A DNA stretch of 64,000 nucleotides from NCBI GenBank assembly GCA_022844485.1, contig JALHLQ010000001.1, positions 476,369 to 540,368 of the forward strand, in the 5' to 3' direction. Origin of the DNA: Xanthobacteraceae bacterium (lineage in GTDB: Bacteria > Pseudomonadota > Alphaproteobacteria > Rhizobiales > Xanthobacteraceae). This document shows positions 26,963 through 35,246 of this stretch, piece after piece. The position numbers were made by a program, and so were the translations under genes. Below the pieces are notes generated by a model that did no database searches, was not told where the DNA came from, and saw only the letters and a list, made by a program, of their open reading frames with translations. The number at the start of each line of letters is the position of its first letter. The first letter of the stretch is position 1.

Positions 26963-27543
26963 CTGAATGGCTCGTTCCGGAATGCGGCTGTCGCCATGAC
27001 AAGACGTCCGCCGGACATGTTGTCGAGACTGAGTCCCATCAGAGGAACGAAGACCGGCCATTTGTAGAAGATCCGCACGACGACGATTTCGCTGGCGTCG
27101 CCTGGTTCGTATTTTGTGATCGGCTTTCCGTCCGGACCGACGATAAACTTCCCGTCGGGCCCCACGGGATTGTTCAGCGCTCCGGGTGGAGGGAACGAAG
27201 CAAACTTCTGCACGTCCACATGCACCCCGGCCTCGCAATTGAACATGCCGCGGATGCGGCTGCAGACTTCGGTCTTGAAGGTCTCCTTGGTCAGGGCGAG
27301 CGTCGTTTGCGCCTGCCCGGTCATGATGAGGCGCCCGGAATCCGCAACCACCGTCTCGAGCACTTGGCTCGCGAAGAAGACGAGCGCGGTCTCGATGATT
27401 GCAAACAAGAGTCCGAAGAACGGCAGGGCCACAAGCCCGAATTCCACGGCTGTGGCACCCTCTTCGTGGCGCGCGAAACGGCGGATGATCCTGGCGCCAC
27501 GCCAGCCGGTCCTGAGGCTCTGGCCTTTGATTGCTGCGGACAA
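26959..27543 (-). CDS. tadE: TadE/TadG-type pseudopilin (first of two)
   Basis: A 194-residue TadE-family protein. The class IV-type processing region is EEGATAVEFGLVALPFFGLL, with Gly before the cut and Glu/Phe at positions five and six, then one membrane helix. The periplasmic part has two cysteines (VCSRIRGMFNC), likely a disulfide, and a short internal duplication VGPDGKFIVGPDGKPI near residue 128. TadE and TadF are pseudopilins needed for Flp pilus assembly. No true TadG with a von Willebrand domain was found in the window. A CtrA-like box lies about 100 bases upstream. Confidence 0.85.
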   Translation of the reverse strand: MSAAIKGQSLRTGWRGARIIRRFARHEEGATAVEFGLVALPFFGLLFAIIETALVFFASQVLETVVADSGRLIMTGQAQTTLALTKETFKTEVCSRIRGMFNCEAGVHVDVQKFASFPPPGALNNPVGPDGKFIVGPDGKPITKYEPGDASEIVVVRIFYKWPVFVPLMGLSLDNMSGGRLVMATAAFRNEPFR

Positions 27544-27640
27544 GGTGCTGCCTTCGTTTGAGTAGACCTTCTGTAAACGGCTTATAGCAACCGGGGCTTG
27601 TTGAAGCGTTGCTGTTGGGAGAACGTGTTATCCGAAGCGA

Positions 27641-27655
27641 GTAACCGCTCGTTAA
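27641..27655. promoter_or_regulatory. CtrA-like box upstream of the tadE pair (GTAA-N7-TTAA)
   Basis: GTAACCGCTCGTTAA matches the known CtrA consensus TTAA-N7-TTAA at seven of eight defined positions. It lies in the 144-base gap upstream of the two minus-strand tadE genes. CtrA controls pilus genes in several alphaproteobacteria. Two similar one-mismatch sites occur elsewhere in this locus. Confidence 0.45.
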
Positions 27656-27687
27656 CCGCCATGCGATGCGTTTCGGGCATCCAGCCG

Positions 27688-28170
27688 TCAGTTCTTGGGG
27701 GCTCCAGCTTTGCCCGCTGCTTGATCGGCGAACTGCCCGGTCTGACCCAGGGTCGCATCAAAATACTTTGGCGTGTCCCCCAACGTGATACGCCGCTCGC
27801 AGACCGGGGTGCAGCTATGCGTCTCTCGGTCGAGGCCGCGATGGATCACCATCACGTTGTCGCGCGGACCCTGCACTTCGATCAGCCGGTCGATGATCGG
27901 GCTGCCGTTCCGGTCCAGAATGACAAGATTGGTCGTTCCGTATCCCTTCCCGGTGATGACCAGCATCCCTCCCGGCTGGAGCGAGACGTCGGCGATCAGC
28001 GGGTTGCCGATCACGACCGTCGCGACGCGCTCCGGAAGCTTCATAAGGCGCGCTTGATCCACCGTAACCGCAATCGGCTCGTTGGCGCTTGCATGGGTGC
28101 GAGGAAAGGTGCTGACGGCAATGGCTGCGACAATCGCAGAATGCCTCAGAGTCGTCCGCACAAACCCCAT
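27688..28170 (-). CDS. Free-standing secretin N-terminal domain protein (pilus assembly)
   Basis: A 160-residue exported protein made of a signal peptide (about residues 1-28) and one pilus-formation N-terminal domain. The domain (about 30-105) aligns with the first domain of CpaC encoded in this locus: both have the pattern LP-x-R-x-A-x-x-V-x-x-x-P-x-I-A and GKGYGTTNLVILDRNG versus GAKVGQTNVFFFDGEG. There is no secretin channel domain. Two cysteines sit near the end (SCTPVC). It probably assists or regulates the CpaC outer-membrane channel. It is divergent from flp and upstream of the tadE pair. Confidence 0.8.
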   Translation of the reverse strand: MGFVRTTLRHSAIVAAIAVSTFPRTHASANEPIAVTVDQARLMKLPERVATVVIGNPLIADVSLQPGGMLVITGKGYGTTNLVILDRNGSPIIDRLIEVQGPRDNVMVIHRGLDRETHSCTPVCERRITLGDTPKYFDATLGQTGQFADQAAGKAGAPKN

Positions 28171-28437
28171 AGCCGCGCTCCAACTCTCAAGCCGGTCGTC
28201 GTCCGGAACTTATTGGCCAGTTCCAGTTGAGGGCAAAATGGTGAATGAAATGCAAACGCATCAGCTGCCGCCGCGGACTTACGATTCAATAACCACTGCG
28301 CCCGGCCGGGTGAATAGGCGCAATCGCGCAGCAAAAGTTAACGCCCGTGAAACATCGCATTGATACCGTCCGTGTCAGTTCGAGCGGGATAAACCCGCCG
28401 AACGTTTCCGACAGCCACGTGTGCAAGGAGCTAACTC

Positions 28438-28608
28438 ATGAAGACCCTGTTTGCTCGTTTTGTGAAGGACGAGTCGGGCGCGACCGCCATCGAGTATGGC
28501 CTCATCGCCGCCGGCGTGTCCGTTGTCATCATCGCCACGGTCCAACTGGCCGGCACCAGGTTGAACGCCGTGTGGGCCGCGATCGCAGCCGCGCTTGTCG
28601 TGCCGTAA
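28438..28608 (+). CDS. flp: Flp/Fap pilin subunit
   Basis: The major pilin of the Tad pilus, 56 residues long. The short leader ends in KDESG, and the mature part begins ATAIEYGLIAAGVSVVI, with Glu19 and Tyr20 of the precursor at the positions conserved in Flp pilins. Cleavage after Gly14 by the prepilin peptidase CpaA is expected. The mature hydrophobic helix assembles into the fibre used for surface attachment. A clear ribosome site (AAGGAG) precedes the ATG. A strong terminator follows the stop, so flp is probably transcribed alone and at high level compared with the assembly genes. Confidence 0.95.
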   Translation: MKTLFARFVKDESGATAIEYGLIAAGVSVVIIATVQLAGTRLNAVWAAIAAALVVP

Positions 28609-28628
28609 GGTCATCGCATGCGACCGCG

Positions 28629-28658
28629 AAAGGGCCTCGGTTCGCCGGGGCCCTTTTT
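28629..28658 (+). terminator. Rho-independent terminator after flp
   Basis: A GC-rich stem AAAGGGCCTCGG and CCGGGGCCCTTT closes on a TTCG tetraloop and is followed by more T residues. It lies 20 bases after the flp stop and separates the pilin from the assembly operon that starts with cpaA. This arrangement allows pilin levels to exceed those of the machinery. Confidence 0.85.
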
Positions 28659-28745
28659 CATTCTTCATATCGGGGACCGTTTCGTAACGCATCCGCAAGA
28701 CCGGCGGAGTAGAACAATCAATTAACGAGCTGACGGACGACTCCA

Positions 28746-29252
28746 ATGAATCTTCTCTGGATGTTTTCGCTCGTGTTTCCCGCGCTCATGGCCTTTGCCG
28801 CCGTCAGCGACCTGTTCACGATGACGATATCGAACCGGATTTCTCTACTCCTGGTCGGAGGCTTCTTCTTGCTGGCGTCGCTCTCCGGAATGAATTTCCC
28901 GCAATTCGCGCTGCATCTTGGATCGGCGGCGCTGGTCCTGCTCCTCGGCTTCGGCTGTTTTGCGTGCGGCTGGATCGGCGGCGGCGATGCGAAACTGGCG
29001 GCGGCAACCGCGCTCTGGTTTGGTTTTGGCCATTTGCTCGAGTACCTGCTGGTGGCGTCGATCTTTGGCGGCACGTTGACCCTGGCTCTGCTTGCCTTCA
29101 GGAATTGGCCGCTCCCGCATGTGCTTGCGCGCCAGACTTGGGTTAGGCGCTTGCATGAGCCGCGTGGCGGCGTCCCCTATGGCGTCGCGCTCGCCGCGGC
29201 CGCGCTCGTTGTCTATCCGCACACGATGTGGATGAAGGGCTTCGGCGGTTGA
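28746..29252 (+). CDS. cpaA: Prepilin peptidase, TadV/CpaA type
   Basis: A 168-residue inner-membrane aspartic protease (A24 family) that cleaves the leaders of Flp and TadE-type prepilins. The two catalytic aspartates are Asp22 in SDLFTMTISNRIS and Asp81 in the GGGDAK motif. Five to six membrane helices are visible. It lacks the methylation domain of larger PilD enzymes, as is usual for Tad systems. It follows the flp terminator and probably has its own promoter. A 128-base gap separates it from cpaB. Confidence 0.92.
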   Translation: MNLLWMFSLVFPALMAFAAVSDLFTMTISNRISLLLVGGFFLLASLSGMNFPQFALHLGSAALVLLLGFGCFACGWIGGGDAKLAAATALWFGFGHLLEYLLVASIFGGTLTLALLAFRNWPLPHVLARQTWVRRLHEPRGGVPYGVALAAAALVVYPHTMWMKGFGG

Positions 29253-29302
29253 ACCGCCCGGCAAGCTTCAACCTTCGCTTAACTCAAAAACGTGACGCCT
29301 CA

Positions 29303-29317
29303 TTAACCATGGGTTGA
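29303..29317. promoter_or_regulatory. CtrA-like box upstream of cpaB (TTAA-N7-TTGA)
   Basis: TTAACCATGGGTTGA matches TTAA-N7-TTAA at seven of eight defined positions and contains the extended half site TTAACCAT known from CtrA promoters. It lies 64-78 bases upstream of the cpaB ATG. It partly overlaps an inverted repeat TTGACC-N7-GGTCAA at 29314-29332. This is the best of the three CtrA-like sites in the locus. Confidence 0.5.
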
Positions 29318-29332
29318 CCTTTCACTGGTCAA
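29314..29332. promoter_or_regulatory. Inverted repeat TTGACC-N7-GGTCAA upstream of cpaB
   Basis: Six-base arms separated by seven bases lie in the short gap between cpaA and cpaB, about 50-65 bases before cpaB. The left arm shares four bases with the CtrA-like box. It may be a second operator, or a coincidental extension. No regulator is known to match. Confidence 0.3.
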
Positions 29333-29380
29333 ATCCGGGCCGGGAGCCGGGCAGGCTCGGGTCGAGTGGAAGTGAAGCGT

Positions 29381-30181
29381 ATGAAAGCCGCGCGCATCGC
29401 AGTTCTTGTCGTCGCTGTGGGAGCGGGCGGCATGGCCGCTCTGCTGGCAGGGCGTTCCGGTCAGCAAGAGGCGCCGGCGCCGATACCCGTCGTGCAGATC
29501 GAGACCGTCGAAGTCCTCGTCGCACGCTCCGACATCGGGATGGGCCAAGTCGTCTCCGGCGGCGACATCGAATGGCAGGTCTGGCCCAAGGCCGCCGCGA
29601 GCCAACACTTCCTGCGAAAGAACGAACGTCCGGACGCCATTCAGAATTTGACCGGATCGATCGCGCGAAGCCCCTTCGTGAGCGGCGAGCCCATCCGCGA
29701 AAGCAAGCTCATCAAGGCCGATGGCTCGGGTTTCATGGCGGCGCTGATCCCGTCGGGGATGCGTGCGATCTCGACGGAGATATCCCCCGAAACCGGCGCC
29801 GGCGGGTTCATTCTCCCGAACGATCGCGTTGACGTCATCCTGAGCCGGCGGGGCGGGGGCGAAGGTGACAAATCCAGCGAGTCGTTTGCGGGCGAAACCC
29901 TGTTCACCAACGTCCGCGTGCTCGCCATTGATCAGGCGATTGAGGAGAAGGGCGGGCAGAAGGTCGTCGTCGGAAAGACGGCCACGCTGGAACTCGCGCC
30001 GCGCCAGGCCGAAGTGCTCGCGCAGGCGCGTCAGCAGGGCACGCTGACGCTTTCGCTTCGCAGCCTCGTCGATGCGCGCGGGTCGCCTTCGGACCGTGCC
30101 GAGGACGACGGGGCGAGCGCCCGCGGCAATCGTATCAACATGGTGCGTTTCGGCGTCGGCAGCACGGCGGTGCGAAAATGA
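29381..30181 (+). CDS. cpaB: Flp pilus assembly protein CpaB (RcpC)
   Basis: A 266-residue protein anchored by one N-terminal helix (about residues 5-20, AVLVVAVGAGGMAALLAG) with a periplasmic SAF domain (about 43-105) and the RcpC/CpaB domain. The latter includes GMRAISTEISPETGAGGFILP and NDRVDVIL near residue 150. CpaB is thought to link the inner-membrane machine to the secretin. The ATG at 29381 is used; an in-frame GTG lies five codons upstream. The stop overlaps the cpaC start by four bases (ATGA). Confidence 0.92.
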   Translation: MKAARIAVLVVAVGAGGMAALLAGRSGQQEAPAPIPVVQIETVEVLVARSDIGMGQVVSGGDIEWQVWPKAAASQHFLRKNERPDAIQNLTGSIARSPFVSGEPIRESKLIKADGSGFMAALIPSGMRAISTEISPETGAGGFILPNDRVDVILSRRGGGEGDKSSESFAGETLFTNVRVLAIDQAIEEKGGQKVVVGKTATLELAPRQAEVLAQARQQGTLTLSLRSLVDARGSPSDRAEDDGASARGNRINMVRFGVGSTAVRK

Positions 30182-31650
30182 AACAAACCATACGAACGGC
30201 ATCGGTTCTCTTTGTGCAAATTGCAGTAGCCGTCGTGTTCGCCGTGGGAGTTTGTGCGATTGCCATCCCGCCCGTCTTCGCGGACGAGCCGCGCGGCGCG
30301 CCGGTCATCAAGGTGACCGGTACTGAGACCGGCTCGCGTTTTGTACCGCTCGGCATCGGCAAGTCGGTCGTTATCGATTTGCCGCGCGATGCGCGCGACG
30401 TGCTTGTGGCGGATCCCACGATTGCCAATGCCGTCGTACGGACGACGCGTCGAGCCTATCTCATCGGGGCCAAGGTCGGCCAAACCAACGTTTTCTTTTT
30501 TGACGGCGAGGGCAAGCAGATCGCCGGATTCGATATCGCCGTTACCCGTGACCTCAACGGTGTTCGCGCGGCTGTCCGCCAGCTCTTGCCGAACGGCGAT
30601 ATTCGAATCGAAGGCGTCGGCGACGGGGTCATGATCGCGGGAAGCGCGGCCAATGCAGCCGAGGCCCAGCAAGCCGTAGATATCGCGGCGCGGCTCGTGG
30701 GTGATGCCAACAAGGTTGTCAACGCGCTCACCATTCGCGGCCGCGATCAGGTGATGCTGAAAGTGACAGTCGCCGAGGTGCAGCGCGACCTGATCAAGCA
30801 GCTCGGCATCGATCTCAGCGGGCGTCTTGGTTACGGCACGGCCATCGTGGACTTCAACACGGCGAACCCGTTCTCGGCTTACGGCTCTGCCCTCAGCAAC
30901 ACGTTCGCCTCGGGTGGCTTTCAGTCCGGCTCCCGCTTCATGGCCGCGACGTTGCGCGCCATGGAGCGTGCCGGCGTGATCCGCACGCTCGCCGAGCCCA
31001 ATCTCACGGCCATTTCCGGCGAGACTGCGACTTTCCTCGCCGGCGGCGAATTCCCAGTGCCTGCCGGCTTCACTTGCGATCCGACGACGCGGAACTGTCA
31101 GGTCACGGTTCAGTTCAAGAAATTCGGCGTCGGCCTGAATTTCACGCCGGTCGTCCTCACCGAGGGGCGCATCAGCCTGCGCGTGATGACGGAAGTCTCC
31201 GAACTGTCGAATGAAAATGCACTGACCTTGCAGCAGCAAGTGAGCGCGACACAGTCCTCCACTTTGACCATTCCTTCCGTTCGCACGCGCCGGGCGGAAA
31301 CGACAATCGAGGTTCCCTCGGGCGGCGCGCTGGCCATGGCCGGCATGATTCAGGAGCAGACCAAGCAGCAGATCAACGGAATGCCCGGTCTGATGCAATT
31401 GCCCGTACTCGGCTCCCTGTTCAAGAGCCGCGATTACATCAACCGGCAAAGCGAATTGATGGTGATCGTCACGCCCTATGTCGTGCGCGCCGTCGCTCAG
31501 AAGGACTTGTCGCGACCGGATGACGGCTTTGCCGATCCCTCCGATCCGTCCACCGTCCTGCTCGGCCGGCTGAACCGGATCTATGGGGTGGCCGGCGTCG
31601 TGGACCCGCGCCGCAACTACCACGGCAACTACGGCTTCATTCTCGATTGA
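30178..31650 (+). CDS. cpaC: Flp pilus secretin CpaC (RcpA)
   Basis: The outer-membrane channel through which the Flp pilus leaves the cell. The 490-residue precursor has a signal peptide (about residues 1-38), the pilus-formation N-terminal domain (45-120), a BON-like domain (120-190) and the secretin domain (about 200-430). The secretin signature is visible as VPSGGALAMAGMIQEQ and GLMQLPVLGSLFKSRDY. It overlaps cpaB by four bases and is followed by cpaD after 24 bases. A paralogue of its first domain is encoded separately at 27688-28170. Confidence 0.95.
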   Translation: MKQTIRTASVLFVQIAVAVVFAVGVCAIAIPPVFADEPRGAPVIKVTGTETGSRFVPLGIGKSVVIDLPRDARDVLVADPTIANAVVRTTRRAYLIGAKVGQTNVFFFDGEGKQIAGFDIAVTRDLNGVRAAVRQLLPNGDIRIEGVGDGVMIAGSAANAAEAQQAVDIAARLVGDANKVVNALTIRGRDQVMLKVTVAEVQRDLIKQLGIDLSGRLGYGTAIVDFNTANPFSAYGSALSNTFASGGFQSGSRFMAATLRAMERAGVIRTLAEPNLTAISGETATFLAGGEFPVPAGFTCDPTTRNCQVTVQFKKFGVGLNFTPVVLTEGRISLRVMTEVSELSNENALTLQQQVSATQSSTLTIPSVRTRRAETTIEVPSGGALAMAGMIQEQTKQQINGMPGLMQLPVLGSLFKSRDYINRQSELMVIVTPYVVRAVAQKDLSRPDDGFADPSDPSTVLLGRLNRIYGVAGVVDPRRNYHGNYGFILD

Positions 31651-31674
31651 TCGCCGCGAAGAAGGACCAAAGGC

Positions 31675-32421
31675 ATGAAACGGCTTTCGATCGCGAATGG
31701 ATGGGTGAATGGGAAGCTCGCCCCCGTTCTGCTGCTGCCCGCTCTGGCGCTGGTCTTGACCAATTGTCAATTCAACCCGATCAACCGCGAAGTCGCGCCG
31801 ACCTACGCCAATGACTATCGCCAGCGTCATCCCATCGCCATCAAGGAAGGCGAGCGGACGATCGAGGTCTTTATCGGCACGAATCGTGGCGGGCTCATGG
31901 GGCCGCAGCGCGCCGATGTGCTGGCTTTCGCCGGCGCTTGGCGTCGCGAAGCAACGGGCGGCATCGTAATCGATCTGCCCACTGGCACGGCCAATGAACG
32001 CGCCGCGCATGAGGCCCTCAAAGAGGTGCGGTCCCTCCTGCACGGCGCCGGCGTCCCGGCGCGCGGAATCCAGGTCCGTTCCTACGCGCCTGCAGACCCG
32101 GCCAGGCTCGCGACGATCCGCCTGCATTTCCCGAAGATCGTCGCCGATGCAGGGCCATGCGGGCTTTGGCCGCACGATCTCGGGCCGACCTCGGCGCCCG
32201 AGCACGTGCGCAATCGCCCCTACTACAACCTTGGCTGCGCCAACCAGCGCAATCTGGCCGCCATGGTCGAGAACCCGTCGGACCTTATTCAGCCGCGGGC
32301 GGAGACGCCAGCCTATGCGGCTCGCCGTTCGGTGGTGCTCGACAAGTACCGCAAAGGCGAGAGCACGGCCACGATGATCCCGAATCCCGACAAGGGCACG
32401 CTGAGCGATGTAGGCAAATGA
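31675..32421 (+). CDS. cpaD: Pilus assembly protein CpaD
   Basis: A 248-residue envelope protein of the CpaD family, believed to help place the secretin in the outer membrane. The N-terminus has a hydrophobic signal with the lipobox-like VLTNC (Cys31). Asn before the cysteine is unusual, so lipidation is plausible but not certain. The family domain includes IEVFIGTNRGGL and NLGCANQRNLAAMVENPSDL near residues 182-201. The stop overlaps the cpaE start by four bases (ATGA). Confidence 0.9.
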   Translation: MKRLSIANGWVNGKLAPVLLLPALALVLTNCQFNPINREVAPTYANDYRQRHPIAIKEGERTIEVFIGTNRGGLMGPQRADVLAFAGAWRREATGGIVIDLPTGTANERAAHEALKEVRSLLHGAGVPARGIQVRSYAPADPARLATIRLHFPKIVADAGPCGLWPHDLGPTSAPEHVRNRPYYNLGCANQRNLAAMVENPSDLIQPRAETPAYAARRSVVLDKYRKGESTATMIPNPDKGTLSDVGK

Positions 32422-33695
32422 TCACGTACGCTTCGCGATCGAACACGGCTGAACTGGACGCGCAAGAGCCCGGCGCGGAGATCCATATCGGGCCGGTTCC
32501 GCGCATTTCGGTTCAGGCTTTTTGCGAGGGAAGTGAAACGGCCGCCTCCGCGCAAGCGGCAGCCGCTGATCGGCGCATGGTCAAAGCCCACCTCAAAGTC
32601 CAGATGGGCGGGATTGTTGCAGCCCTTGAAGCCTACCGCGCTTCCCCGACGCCAAATGTCATTGTGATTGAATCCTGCGAGGGCGGGAACCAGCTTCTCG
32701 GCGGCCTCGACCAGCTCGCCGAAATCTGCGACGCCGGAACGCGCGTAATCGTCATCGGCCGCATCAACGATATCCTGTTGTACCGGGAGCTCATCCGGCG
32801 CGGCGTCAGCGATTACGTCATCGCGCCGATCAACCCGCTTGATCTCGTTCGATCGATCTCCTCTCTGTTCAGCGCGCCTGATGCGAAACCGGTCGGCCGC
32901 ACTGTCGCGGTCGTGGGCGCGAAAGGCGGCGTTGGAGCGTCAACGGTCGCGCACAACGTCGCCTGGGCGATCGCGCGGGACCTCAAACTCGATTCGGTCG
33001 TCGCCGACCTTGACCTGCCATTCGGCACGGCGGGGCTCGATTTCAACCAGGATCCGCCGCAGGGAATCGCCGACGCCGTATTGTCGCCGGAGCGGGTGGA
33101 TGCCGCGTTCATCGACAGGCTCCTCTCGAAGTGCACGGATCATTTGAGCCTGCTCGCCGCGCCGGCAACGCTCGAGCGCGTCTACGATCTGTCCGAGGAG
33201 GCCTTCGATCCGATCTTCGACATGCTGCGCGCGTCTATCCCGTGTATCGTTCTCGATGTCCCGCATATGTGGACCGGGTGGGCCAAGCGAACTCTTGTGG
33301 GGGCAGACGAGATCCTCATCGTCTGCGCTCCCGACCTGGCAAACCTGCGGAACGCGAAGAACCTCATCGATTTTTTGCGAAGCGCTCGTCCGAACGACCG
33401 CCCGCCGTCGTATTGTCTGAATCAGGTCGGGGTGCCGAAGCGGCCTGAACTCAAGCCGTCGGACTTCACCAAGGCACTCGATGTCGAGCCTGCCGCGGTC
33501 ATTCCTTTCGATCCGCAAGTCTTTGGCACGGCCGCCAACAATGGCCAGATGATTGCGGAGCTTTCCGCGAGTCATAAGACCGCAGAGATGTTTCGCGCGC
33601 TGGCGCAGCTTGCCACCGGCCGGATCGAGGCGAAGAGGTCACGCGCAAGCTTGCTTGCCCCCTTGCTGGGCAGGCTGAAGCTTCGCCAAGGGTAA
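32418..33695 (+). CDS. cpaE: Pilus localisation protein CpaE/TadZ (MinD-like)
   Basis: A 425-residue protein that positions the Tad machine at the pole. It has an atypical receiver-like N-terminal domain (about 30-150) and a C-terminal ParA/MinD-type ATPase domain (about 160-400). The P-loop reads GAKGGVGAST: the signature lysine K169 is kept, but the usual P-loop lysine before S/T is replaced by Ala174. TadZ proteins are known for such atypical loops. The DLDLPFGT motif follows near residue 195. The ATG at 32418 overlaps the cpaD stop; the longer open frame upstream is a shadow of cpaD. Confidence 0.93.
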   Translation: MITYASRSNTAELDAQEPGAEIHIGPVPRISVQAFCEGSETAASAQAAAADRRMVKAHLKVQMGGIVAALEAYRASPTPNVIVIESCEGGNQLLGGLDQLAEICDAGTRVIVIGRINDILLYRELIRRGVSDYVIAPINPLDLVRSISSLFSAPDAKPVGRTVAVVGAKGGVGASTVAHNVAWAIARDLKLDSVVADLDLPFGTAGLDFNQDPPQGIADAVLSPERVDAAFIDRLLSKCTDHLSLLAAPATLERVYDLSEEAFDPIFDMLRASIPCIVLDVPHMWTGWAKRTLVGADEILIVCAPDLANLRNAKNLIDFLRSARPNDRPPSYCLNQVGVPKRPELKPSDFTKALDVEPAAVIPFDPQVFGTAANNGQMIAELSASHKTAEMFRALAQLATGRIEAKRSRASLLAPLLGRLKLRQG

Positions 33696-33708
33696 CGGGT
33701 GGGGTGCG

Positions 33709-35226
33709 GTGTTTGGAAAGCGAAGCACGCCAGGTGCGGAGTCCCGAATCCCTGCCGCGTCGGCGCCGGAGAGAACGTCTCCCCCGCTCGCTCCGGATCC
33801 AGCCCTCGCTGACGCTCTCTTGGATGCAGGACGTTCGGCACTTCTCTCCGCCGGATTGGGAGCTCCGATCCTGACGCCTGCGGCGCCTGCGAAGCGCGTT
33901 ACCGCCGCCACGACCCAGCCCGTCCACGACAACAAGCGCTCCGACCAATACTACGAGGTGAAAGGTACGATTTTCGGAGCCCTGATCGAAGCGATCGATC
34001 TAGCGCAGCTGGCGCGGCTCGACGCCGATTCGGCGCGCGAGGAAATTCGCGACATCGTCAACGAGATCATCGCGATCAAGAATATCGTAATGTCGATCGC
34101 GGAGCAGGAGGAGCTGCTCAACGACATCTGCAATGATGTATTGGGTTACGGCCCGCTCGAGCCTTTGCTTGCGCGCGACGACATCGCCGACATCATGGTG
34201 AACGGGTCAAGCACCGTCTACATCGAGGTCGCCGGAAAGATTCAGAAGACCGGCATCCGCTTCCGCGACAATCAGCAGCTTCTCAACATCTGCCAGCGCA
34301 TTGTCAGTCAGGTCGGCCGCCGTGTCGACGAGTCCTCGCCGATCTGCGATGCGCGCCTGCCGGACGGCTCGCGCGTCAATGCGATCGTACAGCCGCTGGC
34401 GATCGACGGCCCGACGCTCACCATCCGGAAATTCAAGAAAGACAAGCTGACTCTGGAACAGCTCATGCGTTTTGGTTCGATCTCTCCGGAGGGCGCCGAA
34501 ATCCTGAAGATCATCGGCCGATGCCGCTGCAACGTGATCGTCTCCGGAGGCACCGGTTCCGGCAAGACGACCCTGCTGAACTGCCTGACGCGCTATATCG
34601 ACGAGGATGAGCGGATCATCACCTGCGAGGACGCGGCCGAGCTTCAGTTGCAGCAACCCCACGTGGTCCGTCTGGAGACGCGGCCGCCCAATCTGGAAGG
34701 CGAAGGCCAGGTAACGATGCGCGATCTTGTGCGCAATTGCTTGCGCATGCGTCCGGAGCGCATCATCGTCGGCGAGGTCCGTGGACCCGAGGCGTTCGAT
34801 CTGCTGCAGGCCATGAATACGGGCCACGACGGCTCCATGGGAACTTTGCATGCCAACAGCCCGCGCGAAGCCCTCTCGCGCATAGAATCCATGATCACGA
34901 TGGGCGGCTACTCACTTCCCTCGCGCACCATCAGGGAAATGATCTGTTCATCGGTTGACGTGGTCGTTCAGGCTGCCCGCCTGCGCGACGGCTCACGCCG
35001 TATCACGCACGTCACGGAAGTGATGGGGATGGAAGGCGACGTCATCATAACGCAGGATTTGTTTCTGTACGACATCGTCGGAGAGGATGCGAACGGAACT
35101 CTCATAGGCCGCCACCGGTCCACCGGGATTGGACGGCCGAGATTCTGGGAGCGTGCGCGGTATTTCGGCGATGAAAAGAAGCTGGCGGCCGCGCTCGACG
35201 CCGCCGAGGTCAAAGACGGCGCCTGA
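33709..35226 (+). CDS. cpaF: Flp pilus assembly ATPase CpaF (TadA)
   Basis: The hexameric secretion ATPase that powers Flp pilus assembly. The 505-residue protein has an N-terminal low-complexity segment (about 1-85), a helical region, and the VirB11/GspE-like core. The core includes Walker [10 protein letters not shown] with Lys286, the Asp box region [11 protein letters not shown], Walker [16 protein letters not shown] and the His box [14 protein letters not shown]. It starts with GTG at 33709, 13 bases after cpaE, preceded by a G-rich site. It lies directly before tadB and tadC, its membrane partners. Confidence 0.95.
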   Translation: MFGKRSTPGAESRIPAASAPERTSPPLAPDPALADALLDAGRSALLSAGLGAPILTPAAPAKRVTAATTQPVHDNKRSDQYYEVKGTIFGALIEAIDLAQLARLDADSAREEIRDIVNEIIAIKNIVMSIAEQEELLNDICNDVLGYGPLEPLLARDDIADIMVNGSSTVYIEVAGKIQKTGIRFRDNQQLLNICQRIVSQVGRRVDESSPICDARLPDGSRVNAIVQPLAIDGPTLTIRKFKKDKLTLEQLMRFGSISPEGAEILKIIGRCRCNVIVSGGTGSGKTTLLNCLTRYIDEDERIITCEDAAELQLQQPHVVRLETRPPNLEGEGQVTMRDLVRNCLRMRPERIIVGEVRGPEAFDLLQAMNTGHDGSMGTLHANSPREALSRIESMITMGGYSLPSRTIREMICSSVDVVVQAARLRDGSRRITHVTEVMGMEGDVIITQDLFLYDIVGEDANGTLIGRHRSTGIGRPRFWERARYFGDEKKLAAALDAAEVKDGA

Positions 35227-35246
35227 CGACATTCATCGGTTCAATT

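Noticed and set aside
30031..32205. A 724-residue minus-strand open frame opposite cpaC and cpaD
   Set aside because: It lies over conserved secretin and CpaD genes, has no recognisable domain and shows the composition of an antisense shadow.
32157..32417. N-terminal extension of cpaE
   Set aside because: It is an out-of-frame reading of cpaD; the ATGA overlap at 32418 gives the natural start.
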